From Diabrotica undecimpunctata (lineage: Eukaryota; Arthropoda; Insecta; Coleoptera; Chrysomelidae): 64,000 nt of DNA. The stretch is from NCBI RefSeq assembly GCF_040954645.1, contig NC_092806.1, positions 30,467,644 through 30,531,643 of the forward strand, read 5' to 3'. The first letter of the stretch is position 1. The number at the start of each line of letters is the position of its first letter. Position numbers and translations under genes: made by a program. Under the pieces are notes generated by a model. It did not search any database. It had not been told where the DNA came from and saw only the letters and a program-made list of their open reading frames with translations. Of the stretch, positions 20,650-33,664 are shown one piece after another.

Positions 20650-22080
20650 AATTTACGAGATCCTCTAATAATATCATAAAGAAATATATATTGAAAAGAA
20701 AGTTTATTATTTCGCGTATAACTGGGGGAGTTTCATTTAATAAAGACTCACTTTAGTATCTGTAAACAAAATAAGATGTTTATTCAAATATGAACACACA
20801 TTTTATAACAGCTAGAAACAAAATAAAGAAAAAAAACATTTAAAGCTTCTATTCAAACTTGTTATCTCTTATCATATTTAAAAAAATGAGCAAATCAACA
20901 ATTACCAATTGTAAAAGACTCTTTGAAGTATTTATTTCACTTGTTTGTCAAAACCGTGTCTTATGTCACAGTCGACATCCATTCAGTAGCGTTACCGATG
21001 AGTAGAACTGGTGCTTCAATTAAAAATTAATGACGAAAGCAACTTGAAGTCGTGATACTCTTTATATATTCCTCCCTCAAGGAACTATTCTAGAATGACT
21101 AAAACAAATTGAAATAATTGAATAAAATTGTTCAGTGCATACCTTTTGATGCCGGAGTTAGTTTAATGATATGAAAGAGGTTTAGTTCGGATTTTATGTG
21201 TCTAGTGTCGATTTTATAAATTGAATTGCAAATATTTTTGAAGTGAAGATTTTATACTGACCATGTATTTTTTCCCTCTACAGTAAAATTCTGAAAATTC
21301 TGCGTCACGAAACTAGCGTAACACGATGGCGTCGTCACGTGTAGAGTCATAGAATAGCGGTTCTTAACGTCGATTCACTACTCTCGATTAATTTGTTTCT
21401 AGTGATCATATATTTACTCTAAGGAGGTTTAAATTAAAAACTCCATAAAAAGTAACTAACAAAATATAGACATTAAATCTGTCACTAAAAAATTAGATTC
21501 CCAACGTCAAAATTTAATAAAATTCATGAATGTCATCCGATTAATAATAACATTAAATCATTAAATCAACTGTTTAAAGTTTTATAAGATTTTTCGTTTT
21601 AAAATAATTTCATATAAATACAATTATTGTTTTTAAACATGTTATTTAGCTTTTATAATACTTAAATTTACTGTAAAATGATATTTATTTATATTTTAAT
21701 ATTAATACTTAGTCTGAACTTTACAGGTTTGCCATAAGTAAACAACGTATACTTTGTTAATATGTTAACAGGTGGCGTTAGGAGCAAACATAATAATTTA
21801 TTGAATTTGTTTAAATTATAAAAAATACATAAATAATAAAATAGCTTTATTTAATTTTAAATATATTATTTAAATTTTAAAAATACAGAAAACATAATCT
21901 GGAGCTACGCGCTAGTCTACAGTACCGCCGACTATTCCACTTTTTTTAACATTTTTAACATCGTAAAGAAACTCGACGTAAAATAAGAGACTGCTTTGAA
22001 CACGAACTGAACGAATATCAATCATATTAGTGCAAGCATAGGATCGACTTAAACATTATCTACTGGAACCGTGTAAAAAA
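20650..22080. other. AT-rich DNA, nothing recognised
   Basis: No convincing frame, terminal repeat or palindrome seen over about 1.4 kb. Confidence 0.4.
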
Positions 22081-22560
22081 ATACTAAAGACACCCGCAAG
22101 GAGAAAAGAGGGGTGGACTAATAAAAGATACTCAATATAATGGAAAAACGGAGACAAAGTAAGAACAAAGATAAGAATAAATACAGGCAAACTAACCATG
22201 AAATCCTTAAAAAAAGACTCAATCCTTTTTAATCTATACAAGAAAGGTAAAACGAGGACAGGACTAAGACAACAAAATATAACTCGTGCACTTCTAAATA
22301 GATACAAGATTACTTTAACATAGACGAATGAGAAAGTACAACGCTGAGCAGTATAAATCGACGAACTGTTGGATGACAAAGAGGGGACCTAAAACAGAAC
22401 TTACTCCAGAGGTAATAGGTCCGAATATTACAAAAGAAGAAATATTAAACGCGTTAAAACAGTAAAGAGTGGGAAAAGCATTGGACTTGACCTGCTAAAA
22501 ATTATAGATGGAACATATTGATGTCTTAGTGACAGTCGTAAACCAAATTTAAAGTGCATG
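22080..22560 (+). pseudogene. LINE fragment (RTE-like), region before RT
   Basis: Plus-strand relic. After a basic stretch that resembles the pre-RT linker it reads ELTPEVIGPNITKEEIL, then (past a stop) RVGKSIGLD, the usual order before the RT domain. Short and broken. The antisense frame at 22056-22379 is a shadow. Confidence 0.6.
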
Positions 22561-22569
22561 CGTATTGCC

Positions 22570-22690
22570 CAAATTTTACAAATAAAAGACAGATATCGAG
22601 CACAGTTCTTTTATTAAATTTTGCCGAAGTACTTTCGCTCTCATAGCATCTTCAGGGCATCTTAAATAAGCCAAAAAACGTTTTTCGAGT
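22570..22690 (-). repeat. Repeat fragment with partial hammerhead-like core
   Basis: On the minus strand CTGAAGA (22659-22665 region), then a short TGCTATGAGAGC hairpin and GAAA (22633-22636), the same order as the better candidate at 45010-45075. A proper third stem is not visible, so it is probably a degenerate relative. Confidence 0.4.
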
Positions 22691-23425
22691 GAAAGAAAAG
22701 TAGCAAACTTCGACAAAAACTCGAAATTTATGGTTGATAAAAAATATATAACGTTTTAGACTTACTTCGTAAAAAATTTGGCTATTCAGCACATAAATAC
22801 ACTTATACAAGTAACGAATACTAGACAAAGGGACAAACCGTTTAAAATAATAATTGCGTAAAATAATTTATTTTTCTCCCCAAAAAGAAAAACTCAAGAG
22901 AATGCGGCGATTACTGCACCATATTTTCCCATGTGCTTAACTTACTACTAATACAAACCATTTCGAAAAAAGCAAAAGTGATAATAATTTAAACAAAAGA
23001 TCAGAAATTCAAAATCTAAGCAAAATTTATAATTATATTCTTTCTTTATGATTTATATATAAAACTTGTAAAATGTCATATTTAATTCTCCATATATCTG
23101 TTACATTTTTTCAGACATCTGTCAACGGTGAATAAATCTTCTTCTTTTTTGTTACTAAACAAAAAATAATGTTTAAACGAAATTTTGTTTTTTGCAATAT
23201 AATTGTCAAAAATAAAAATTTTATGTTGGCATTTATGACATTGAGGCTTATTTGTAATTGGTTGCTATTTTAACTTATTTATAAATTCAATTGTTTTTGT
23301 ATTAAAAAAATGTTTTCAAAATTATACTAAAAAATTTTCAGAGAAGCATTTATTAGATTAGGACATTTTTATATTAATTATTTTTAAGATGTATTAGCAG
23401 CAATTTTTATTTACTAAACTTTTTT

Positions 23426-23428
<3 letters not shown>
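22691..23428. other. AT-rich DNA, nothing recognised
   Basis: No gene or clear repeat. Confidence 0.4.

Positions 23429-23473
<45 letters not shown>
23429..23473. repeat. (TA)n microsatellite
   Basis: About 45 bp of TA repeats. The flank (23474-23620) carries GAGCTCCG and GTGGACTCCG motifs that recur beside the TA run at 33667. Confidence 0.95.
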
Positions 23474-23475
<2 letters not shown>

Positions 23476-23639
23476 TCTAGCGGTTAATGAGAGCTCCGTA
23501 CTAAAACGGTATTATACTAACTCCAGGCGAATATACACCGTGTATATTATTATCTGGGTAGCGCTTTATGTGGACTCCGACCAACACGTCGGATTAAGTG
23601 GACTCTGTAATAGGTTTAAACACTTTTGGGATCCATATT

Positions 23640-24445
23640 CATTTCTTTGCTTACCCAACTAAACTCCTCCGATGTTGCCAATAATTTGATTAGTCGTAGA
23701 TTTTTAAATTTTACAGCAGGTACGTTTTGGAACTTCAAATTTATTTAAATATCAATCAATTTAGTCATCGAGAAATTTCACAAATACGTACTTGGTTAAT
23801 GTAGTTAAATATTTTAATAATTATAATTTATATTACTTGCTTTAATTATAGATAAACTGAAATTAGTGTCTATTATAAACTTTGAATAGGCAAGTGTCCA
23901 TTTTTATGTACTAGAATTTTTTTTAATACATTGGCACTGAAATATTTATTATATTATAAATGTACTTTCCGATGTTTCGATTGCTATAGTGTATGATTTA
24001 CAATATTTGTTTCATCAAGCAGTAAAATTTAAATTATAATAATTTATAAATCAATCTTAAAATTATAATTTTTTACTGTCTAATTTAAATATTTCGATTT
24101 TTTAATGTAGGGAATTCAATATACTACTATACTTTAGATACACATAAACACATAGATATAATATTTCGGTGTCTTATGGTATAATTTTAGCCAACATATC
24201 TATTACAATTACATATAATATGTTCGGCCTTATCGTTTTAAATACTTTGTCGCTTGTGCAAGCTATCATTGTTTTCAATGTTAAATCATTGTTTTTTGTA
24301 TCTTGCGTTGTCAGGCATATAATTTTTAATTTAGAAGTACATGTATGTATAATATTCTTTTTTCTGTCACTTGGTTTAAATATAGTACACTTACATTCTT
24401 CTTGCTTATTTATTTTTATTCGTAATACTTATAAAGTATGTAATA
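23640..24445. other. AT-rich DNA, nothing recognised
   Basis: The 125-codon frame at 24169-24546 (+) is hydrophobic because the DNA is T-rich, and its 3' end runs into a LINE fragment; not accepted as a gene. Confidence 0.4.
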
Positions 24446-24446
24446 A

Positions 24447-24481
24447 CGTACCCGTTGTTGCAAAAATCAACAACGGGTACG
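24447..24481. repeat. Perfect short inverted repeat
   Basis: Arms CGTACCCGTTGTTG and CAACAACGGGTACG (14 bp, perfect) around a 7-base spacer. The right arm joins directly to LINE sequence. Confidence 0.9.
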
Positions 24482-24620
24482 AAAGATATCAGGTATTAGG
24501 GGTAGTATTTGTCAATCGAAATGCCGCTTACGACATATTAAATTAGAGAAAATTTCTCCAAAAATTCTATGACGTCCCCTTAGATAAAAACATCACTTGT
24601 TTTATTCACAATCTAGATTG
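24470..24620 (+). pseudogene. LINE RT fragment (jockey-like)
   Basis: Reads GYERYQVLGVVFVNRNAAYD, then past a stop KFLQKFYDVPLDKN, matching RT motif A of a jockey-like LINE whose longer relic lies at 31600-32900 (GYEKYRVTVVVFFNLNAAYDT). Confidence 0.7.
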
Positions 24621-25499
24621 AATTGCTCTCTTCTGTTGATTCGCTTGTATTTGTTTTTCATTTTGTTGATTTTAAGTAAAACATTTTTCGTGTTTTCTTC
24701 ACTTTGTTGAAGATGTCGCAGACGGGAGAGAGTTTCTTATGAGATCAATATCATTACCATATGCTAGAAGTGCTTGGTACTTTGGGCCATTAATGGATTG
24801 CATTTTAAATAGGCGATTTCTATTTTAGTAAGCTGTTCTTTAATTTTTTGAATATTTGAATTGAGAATCTGTATATTATTCTACTGTTTTATAACAGTGT
24901 TTCTTGTGTTATAGAATATAGTGCTGTTTATATAGTTTATTTTCATATATATAGTTTAGTTTTATTTTAGTTTAGTTTATATAGACTGCTACCTGGCCAT
25001 ACCAGGTAGCAGTCCCGAAAACATTAAAACTGCTACACTCCTGCTTCCTATTATCCAACGATTAGCCAGTCCAGGACTATACCCTTATTATGGTACTAAT
25101 ATTGCTGCTGTCCCTTATAAGTGAATAAAATATGCAAGGAAGGTTTTGGCAATTTAATAGGATTTTGTATGTTAGAATATTATTACTCCGAGAAAGTGAA
25201 AAATATCTATTTGTTATACGGATTTAATCTATAGATGAAATATTAGAATGCTATTAGCAGCAAATAATATGGCAGATAATATGCTGGAATTAGCAGTAGC
25301 ATGTACTAACAGTGGCCATACCTAGTCCACTGTTAGTACATGCTTTTAGAAAAGAGAAAGCCAACTTATCCAATTTAAAAGCAGACAAAATCAATTCCAA
25401 ATATGGATCGTAAGCCAATCCCTTATGTAAAGACTCTAAAGTAATAATTAGTGAAACTGTAAGCTAACAGCATAAAGTGCTGGTACTAGATATACAAGT
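24621..25499. repeat. Spacer with two perfect hairpins
   Basis: Arms GACTGCTACCTGG/CCAGGTAGCAGTC (24984-24996, 25002-25014) and GCATGTACTAACAGTGG/CCACTGTTAGTACATGC (25299-25315, 25327-25343). Both share GGCCATACC at the tip. Otherwise nothing recognised. Confidence 0.85.
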
Positions 25500-26880
25500 A
25501 AAATATGAAATAAAACCAAAATATCGAGGAGAGTCACAAAAACAATTAATTGACGTTAACAAGCGACAAAGTAGTTCAATTTAGAACAGAAATAAAAAAA
25601 AGAATGTGTTGGAATATGGAAAAAGGTCATAATGAAATTTGGAGAAATGTGTCAAAAATTATTAAAGAGGGTGTAACTAAAATACTTGAAAAAATCTCAG
25701 AAAATTGACTTAAAAATTGGTAAATATAGATAGTCAGACGATGTTTAAGACAATATAAAAGACAAGAGAAGATTATATAAGGAGGGACAAGAAAAAATAT
25801 CAGAATAAGATTATCAAAAGTATCAAATAGATAAAGAGGAAGCAAATGTGCGGTAGCACAATCTAAGGTAGCAGCGCATGAAAAGCTGTACAATGAACTG
25901 AGTACTAAGAAAAAAACATATACAAAATTGTTAAAAGTGGAGCAAAGAAAACCAAAGATTTTAATCAGATTAAATGTATACGAGATAAATACATTAAACT
26001 ATTTATGCAAGGAAAGGATCTAAAAAATAGCTACAAGGAGTTCTTTAACGACCAATTAAACTAAGAGTTTGAGAAAGCATCTATAGAGGCAACAGAGACA
26101 GTAATAGCAATGGTGCCGAAAATGACGACCGCGGAAGTAATTCAAGAGCTACATAAGATGAAAAAAGAAAAGGCATAGGTCCTGATGGCATCCCTGGATA
26201 TATATGATCAGCATTAGGAAAATCAGGAACAAGTTGGCTAACAGGACTATTTAATAGAATTTTGAAAGTAAGGCGAATACCGGATGAATGGAGAAGTAGC
26301 ATTTTAGTACCTGTATACAAAAACAAAGTAGATGTTAAACTCTGTACAAACTATAGAGCCCTAAAACTACTCTGTCACACCATGAAACTGTGGGAGAGAA
26401 TAATTAATAGTAGGATAGAGGAAGAAACAGAAATATTAGGAAATCAGTTTAAATTCATGCAAGGCATATCAACAACGGATGCAATTTTTATCATAAGGCA
26501 AGTAATGCAAAACTAATGTTAGAACAAGTGAGGGTAAGACTGATAAATTTCATTTGAGAATAGTATTGCATCAGGAGTCAGTGCTAATCCCTTATCTCTT
26601 CTAATTAGTGTTGGAAAAATTAACGAAAACATGTTAAGGAGATATCTCTTGGTGCCTTATGTATGCTAACGATGTGGTGTTAGTAAGAGATAAGGAGAGA
26701 TAATTGAATTAATGATTGAGACAATGGAGATGGGCGCTTGAGCAAAAAGGTCTAAAAATAAGGTAAACAAAAACAGAGTATCTAAAGTGTGCATTTAAAA
26801 ATCAACATTAGATATTGATATTGGATACCCTATACTATTTAATCAACGGAAATACTAAGATCACACGGGGAGAATAATAT
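25500..26880 (+). pseudogene. LINE relic (RTE-like RT), heavily broken
   Basis: Plus-strand fragments in several frames. Near 26170 comes KGIGPDGIPGYI, then GKSGTSWLTGLFNRILKVRRIPDEWRSSILVPVYKN, NYRALKLLCHTMKLWERIIN and FKFMQGISTTDAIFIIRQ (to 26516). These are RT motifs 1-3. Downstream fragments to about 26860 resemble the palm and thumb. Many stops; inactive. Confidence 0.8.
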
Positions 26881-27440
26881 GGGTTATTTCTGGTTTCGTC
26901 AAAATTTACGCTGAAATTACTAACAAGAGAGTGCTCTCACTTCCACATGTTGAAATTGATATATAGTACCAACAGATGCTAGTCATATACCATCAGAACT
27001 AATAAAATGGAAACTATCAAATTAATGTCAATTTCATTTAATCAAACGTACTAACCTTAAAAATGATCATTTAAGATAACACACCTCAAAAATATTGACA
27101 ATAAATTAAAAATAGCTTAAGCGTTATAAAAGTAACAGAGCAGCAAAGCTCACAGCATGAGAGTAGTGCTTCGTACTTTTATAAAGAAATTTGTTGACAG
27201 ACAAATATTTATTTTTTTATATACTAGGTTCTAAGAAAAGTGTACTCAAAACGAATAAATATTACTTTAAATATTAAACTTGTTTGTTTATAAAATGTTT
27301 TAATTTGTATATGTGCTCAAATATCCATTTACAACAACTAGTAATTTTTTTTAGATTTTTTAAATTTCGTTTGGGGAGAGTTTTGGGAGTGTTTAGCAAA
27401 AACTAACGAATTAAGTTATATACTTATTTATTATGTCATT
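26881..27440. other. AT-rich DNA, nothing recognised
   Basis: No gene or clear terminal repeat. The missing end of the piggyBac element might lie here, but no TTAA-flanked repeat was found. Confidence 0.4.
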
Positions 27441-29658
27441 CAAAAAAACAAATATTTGTAGTTAGTTGTAAAACATAAAGCAACTTTACATTTATCGCAC
27501 ATTACTTTAGAAGTATTACAGCATCCTGGTTTTTTGCATCTTTCCTTTTTTTCAGAAATTACTGGCCAGTGGAAGGTTTGGTCAAGCCTAACTTCCTTTG
27601 GTAGTACAATAGCAGTAGATCCTCTCCTCTGTTTTTTGCAATTTCGTTCTCAATTTCACTGAGCCTGGGACGTCCTTTGTTTTTGATCTGATCATTGCTT
27701 GCTAACAGTACGCTACATAAGTGGGACTTATGTAGCGTACTGGTTTTTCTTTTTAATTTCAAAGTAATCGCAATCACGACGATGCAACAACTAGCTGTTA
27801 ACAACAGCTAAATCCAGAAGGTGAAAAAATATTTTTAGATACCACTTTTTAGATCTTATGTCTGTTCGGTAAAGAGCAATTAGTGAATCCATAAGATCGA
27901 CACCTCCAATAAATTTATTATAAAATTGTACTGAATTTGGACAGCATACAATAATTCTTGATTTTTGTTTCTTATCCCACCTCTTGACTAACGAAGTAGG
28001 CTTAGAACCAACAAATGTACTAAGCAAATGAACCGGTTTATTATCGTACCACTTTAACGCTGTTTGTCTTATGCCATCTACTGTAGCGTGCTTTTCTTCT
28101 ACAGTACCTCTGCCCTGTTTCTTCATATTCTTGTCATCAGAAAAATGGCAATAAGGCAATCTGTTTGGAAGAACAGTTCCCAAACATTGCAGTCCACGTT
28201 TTTCCATTTCAATCTGCAACTGAATGCCATTGAACCAGTTGTCAAAATATACTTTATAGTATTTGTTTGGTTTGATTATCTCACACAATCTTATTACTAC
28301 ATTACCGCTGGTGTCTACATTAGGTAAATGAAGGGGATCTTTAACAGTTCCTGTATATAATTCCCAGTTATAAACAATACCATTGCTATCACACAAAACA
28401 AATGCCTTGTATCCCCATTTTTTGGGTTTGTTCTTCATATATTGTTTTAAAGAATGTGCCTCTTTGAATGGTATCATTTGTTCATCAATACACAATTTTT
28501 CACTCATTGGAATACTTTGAAAATTTTAAAATAGACCGTTGATGAATGGTCTAATTTTGTATAACTTATCATTATTGTTGACCATATTTTCGTTATTATT
28601 GAAATGCGTTTTAGTTTTTATTTCTTCCCAGCGATTCCTAGATATAGTATCGACTATTTGAGCAATACGTGTTTCCTTCTGCCAAAATGATCTTGTCCTT
28701 GGCAAGCCATATATTGACATCAGTAGAACAGATCCAATAAATTGGTTTAATTCTGCTAGTGTCATATTCAATGGTTTATTTATATTCTTTTGCAGTGCAT
28801 ACAAATTACTTTGTTCTACTATGTTTTCCAGCATATTGGTAGATATCATCTTTTTAAAATAATGTAGAGGGGATTCCGGTTCTAATAATTTGCATGTTGG
28901 TAAATTACCTTTCCATTCTGGAATTGGAAATACTGTTCGGGAACCACTCTTCCACTGAATGTTTTTTACGATCATTTTTGACCTTTTGAGCACATTTTGT
29001 TCAGTGTGTTTTTCAGTTTTATCGGTATCGCCCTCATCTTCATCTTAGTCTAAATCTAAATTGGTATCCTGGTCTAAATTTGCTTCGTACAAATCGTCTT
29101 CATTTTCCATTTTATTTGATTCTGGATCGATTAATATCTGGGTACCTGGAAAATTTATTATTACTTTCTTATTATCACTATCAAAGTCAGAGTCTTTGGA
29201 TTCCTCGGATATTTACTGCTTTTCCCGTAGAACGTTTTTGTATCCATCTTAAAGAAATAATTTAAAATAATATGGTAAAGTGTGGATTCAAAGCAACATA
29301 CCTGTTTTTTATCACAGTACTGAAACAACACAATAAAATAAACAAATGTCAACGGTAATCAATATCTAAATGCTGATATAATGCCTCTGTATGTATTTTT
29401 ATATAAATTGTACACAATTTATAACAATAAATCACGATCGAAAATACAAACTAATAAGGCAGTCATGTCCATTTGACATACTGTTAAACATTTCCATATA
29501 GGTTTCGTCATAGGTTCATAGAGTGTATTAAAATGTATAACCAAATATTGCCTCAAATTAACAGAGGGCATACTAGAGTCGGAAATTGTTTTAAAAAAGT
29601 TTTCTGCATCAAAAACTCCTTTGTTACCTTGAGTACACACGGGGCTATAGAGGGTTAA
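27440..29658 (-). pseudogene. piggyBac transposase, broken
   Basis: Minus-strand piggyBac (DDE_Tnp_1_7) relic. The N-terminal acidic region (about 29250-28994) has a frameshift and a stop. 28993-28526 is the first part of the core. One TAA (28523-28525) interrupts the frame before 28507-27791, which carries the catalytic Asp residues in CIDEQMIPF (D8), YFDNWFNG (D89) and GGVDLMD (D204). A TAG follows in place of the usual Trp after VVN. Further frameshifts follow, and a C-terminal cysteine-rich finger (CKKPGCC ... CDKCKVALC) is visible at about 27545-27470. A piggyBac-like terminus, CCCTCTATAGCCCC on the minus strand, abuts TTAA at 29655-29658. The other end was not found. Confidence 0.88.
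27706..27742. repeat. Perfect 17-bp inverted repeat inside piggyBac relic
   Basis: CAGTACGCTACATAAGT, GGG, then its exact complement. It interrupts the transposase C-terminal coding region, so it arose or inserted after the gene was formed. Confidence 0.92.
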
Positions 29659-29939
29659 AATAGCTGTATCGAGCGAGGATAAGGTTATTGATGAGGAAAA
29701 AAAGACCTATCGCTAAGGAAGTGAGAAAGTAATAGGCAAACGCAAAGAGCACTTTAATTACATTAAATGAAATATGCATTACAATCTATCATGACACACA
29801 TATCTTGATACACATAAAACAAGACAATTAATAAACACGTTAAGAGAATCTTAAGAAATAATAACCAAAATTTAATTTTTAATACACAAAAGAAATAATG
29901 ATATACAGAAGATACACAAATTAAAAAAACGTTATCCCC

Positions 29940-30870
29940 TTATTGTACGCAAGAGAGATACCTCTAGGAAAAATCAAAACGATCGAAAATATATACCAAA
30001 ACAACACAATAAAAGTAAAAGTAGAAGAAGAACTAACCGACCCTATTGAAGGTGACAATGGAATAAGACAGGAATATTACCTGAGTCCTCTATTATTCAA
30101 CCTGATTATGGATGAAATAATAAAAAATAAGAACTAAAAAAGGATACCAAATGGAAGAAAAACAAATTAAAATAATCTGCAGTGCAGACGACGCAATACT
30201 ACTCTTTTAAAGTGAAAATGATTTACAACGTATGCTGTACCAATTTCATATAACCGCCAGAAAATTTAATATGTTAATTTGCCCAAAAGAGACAAAATGC
30301 ATGGTTACAACAGCAAATTTACTAAGATGTTAATTGGAGCTGGAAGGTCATATAATAGAACAAGTGTTAGAGCTTAAATATCTAGGCATCACATTATCTA
30401 GCTACGGAAAGCTCGAAACTAAAGTGGAAGACCCAGTGAATAGAGCAAACAGAGCCACAGGCTGCATAAATGAAACATTATGAAGAAATAAAAATATCGA
30501 AACAGAAACGAAAGGCAGAATTTACAAAACAGTCATCAGACCAATAATGACATACGCGCCAGAAACAAGATCTGACACAGAGAGGACAAAAAGGATATGA
30601 AACAGCAGAGATGAAAACACTTAGAAAAATTGATGGTAAGTCACTATGGGACAGAGCTAGAAGTACAGATATACGACGTAGATGCAAGGTGAAGAACATC
30701 AAAAACTGGTTAAGAAATAGAAGAGTAGAATGAAACGATCATATAAGCCGAATGACAACAAATAAAACAATAAAGACGGCAAGAGACGGTTAACCCATAG
30801 GAAGACGATCAGTAGGACGACCACGAAAACGATGGAAAGGCAACTTACTGGAGGCACATTGAAAAACAGA
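29940..30870 (+). pseudogene. LINE relic (RTE-like), RT to C terminus
   Basis: Plus strand: IKTIENIYQNNTIKVKVEEE, GIRQEYYLSPLLFNLIMDEII (RT motif B), then broken C-terminal motifs and finally RRSVGRPRKRW near 30820. Closely related in plan to the minus-strand copy at 46900-47640 (GRRSLGRPRKRW). Antisense frames at 30478-30929 are shadows. Confidence 0.8.
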
Positions 30871-31590
30871 CAGTTATGTCTATATGAAAAGAAAAAGTAG
30901 AAGAAGAAGAAGATACACAGGATAACCATTAAAATAGTTGCAAGAAAGATAAAATAAATCAGTCATATTAATGTAGAATAGCAGAGGACAGAGTATTTGT
31001 CATAGCTTTGGACAAGTACCCAATTGAAAAAAGAACACAGGTCGTTCAAAAAAGACGGAACTCTAGAAAGAAAATAGCATAGATTTAAAAAAATAAAAGC
31101 ATAAACATGTCTTTTTCTACTTTTTTAATATTGAAGATACGTAAATAGTACATTGAATTAAAATGTAACCTTTGACATCTGTGATAAACCCATCACCTGA
31201 ACAGTGGCGCCGATGTATGTAGTTAAGATTGTTTACACTTATTTTACCTGTTTATTTTTTTATTATCTATATATGAGTTGTGACAGATATCACAAACTTA
31301 TTTATTTTCCACAAAGAGGTTCTTTAGAACCTAAAATTATTACTATACAAATCTGATTCGACATATCTTCAAAAAGTAATACACGGCATGTAAAATTTAA
31401 ATTTTTAATAAAAAGTAAAAGATTACGCATTACTTATGGGGTTTAAAAAACGAGCCTTTAGGAAGATTGAAGTACTAATAAGACCACCGCAATCGGGCAT
31501 ACCCCGGGTAATGATTAATTAATTAATCGGCTAATTCTTCAGTCACCCCTTTAATATGATTTTGTTAAATTGGTCCTTTTTAGGACCAAC
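30871..31590. other. AT-rich DNA, nothing recognised
   Basis: A short GAA-rich stretch near 30900 is the probable tail of the preceding LINE. Nothing else. Confidence 0.4.
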
Positions 31591-31599
31591 TATTCTAAT

Positions 31600-32900
31600 A
31601 ACATATGTCTATAACTGTTAAGGGTATATCTAAAAATCAAGAAACTTTACTTTATTTAAACTTATCAGACATATGAGCTAAACACGAATCTGACTAATTT
31701 CTAGTACAGGAAACATATATAGGGCCTAACCACATTATAGATATAGACATACTATTTCTATCGGAAAAAAAGCAAAGAATAACTCGAAGTAAGAAAGAAC
31801 AAAACCAGTCAGCTAAGAGAACCTTTTAATGATTTTGAGCTTGGATCCACCATCTACATATTTAATGAAAAATAATACAAATACCGACATTGAGGATCTG
31901 AGCACAAAGCTTATTACGAAATCTGGACCAAAAACACTACAATGGCTTATCCAGATGATGAACAACTGTATTCAAATTAGGAGATACCCAAAGTCTAGAG
32001 ACAAGCCAAAGTTGTTACCTTGCTTAAACCTGGCAAAAACTCCAACGACCACAAAAACTATCAGCCGAAATTTTTAGTCTGTCAGCTATTCAAAGTAATG
32101 TACATCACAAATACTAAATCAAAGATGGGTACGAAAAATATCGGGTAACAGTGGTGGTATTTTTCAATCTAAATGCCGCTTACGACACCTTAACTTACAG
32201 AATATTTTTTCAAAAACTATATGATATCCCGTTGGATAACAAACTCACTTATATTGTCTGCTTATGCCTACATAAGAGAATATTTTTTATATCACTCAAT
32301 GGTAAGAATAGCAGATGAAGAACGGTCTCGCTTGGGGTAGCATAAAGGCACCTACACTGTATAACATTTACACAAACGAACGATCCATACCGGTAGATAC
32401 TAGGACTTCTATTATATAGACGATACACCTATTATTGCACAATAAAAATAAACTATGAATCAATTTTCAGCCAAAACCCCTGAAAAGCTCGTGTGTGCTC
32501 CTTCAATTTCCCTAACATAGACGCTTTCACAAAACTGAACATCCAATAATGTCATGATTGTTGAACGTAGACTCCCTATAAATTCCTTGAAAATAGTTTG
32601 TATCGCACGGGGTCAGTCACAGATTATTGTTTAAAACTAAAAGGTAAATTGAGGACCAGAAATAATATTGTTCGCAAGCTTGTCAGCTAAAAATGAGGTG
32701 CACATCCTTCCACCCTTAAAACATAGACGCTTGCACTATATGCATCTGCCGCCGAATATACCTTGTTAGACAAATTAACCATTCTTTGTTTTTGTGCACA
32801 CTACTACCAATTTTAACACAAAAATATCTATTGTAGCTCTTAACCATATTTATTTTGAGATAACCGTTCATCGAGATATCATATGTAGTACACAAATAAG
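31600..32900 (+). pseudogene. Jockey-like LINE relic, endonuclease start to RT end
   Basis: Plus strand, very degraded but collinear. It starts with an endonuclease-like VQETYIGPNH. A gap brings it to GPKTLQWLIQMMNNCIQIRRYPKS (31829-32077, before RT), GYEKYRVTVVVFFNLNAAYDT (motif A) and the remains of the motif B and YADD regions (32300-32430). A final C-terminal part near 32640-32760 includes KGKLRTRNN, GAHPSTLKT and SAAEYT. Endonuclease and early RT are mostly lost. Many stops. Confidence 0.75.
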
Positions 32901-33572
32901 ACCAGAACTAAAGTAATAAAAAAGCTTTATAAAAGATATCGCAGAAGATTGGATGAAATAAAATTAGTTTTTATTAATCGGATGCTTACATAAGACGTAC
33001 AAAGACATACTCACGTAAACAAAATATATTACGAAATTTCTGTAATTAAAAAAAACATCGAGTTCGGCATTGAACTAATAAAATTATATTAAATAAAAGA
33101 ACAACATTTTTAAAAATGCAGAAAAAATAAAATTTCCTATGCAAGCGAATATTCCATTAAATTATAAGCCCAAATCCTTTTGTATCTATATACCTGTTTT
33201 TAAAGAACCAGTTACCTTTTAGTACGTAGTTATACCAGGTAATAAGATATCCTCTGTTACTCAGTGTAATGCGTATTAAATTACACTGTCTACGAACAGT
33301 AGATAAAAATAAGGAGCCCATATGAACCGTTCAGGGTATATGCTGAAAATATACGGTATAATCGCACAGTTGCCAAACTCTCAGAGCTTATTTAAACCGA
33401 TAAACGTATGGTTCAAATATACATTGAAGAAGATCTGTACGACCCCTATAATATATACACGTGAACTAAACGATATACATTTATGATACAGGGGTATTTA
33501 CGGGCTCCAAAAAATTTTTATAAATTATTAAACTCTACATGTTGATGAATCGACAGAACCAATATTATGGAA
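32901..33572. other. AT-rich DNA, nothing recognised
   Basis: No gene or clear repeat. Confidence 0.4.
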
Positions 33573-33664
33573 TGGTCAAGTGAGCTCCGTATATCGGTGT
33601 CCACTTGACCACGGAGCTCAATTGAACCTGAATTTTAACATGGGCGGAGTCCACTTTATGCCGT

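Noticed and set aside
22056..22379. 107-codon hydrophobic frame, minus strand
   Set aside because: Antisense shadow of a plus-strand LINE relic.
24169..24546. 125-codon hydrophobic frame, plus strand
   Set aside because: T-rich DNA gives Phe/Ile/Val runs, and its end overlaps a LINE RT fragment.
30478..30929. Two hydrophobic minus-strand frames
   Set aside because: Shadows of the RTE-like LINE on the plus strand and its GAA-rich tail.
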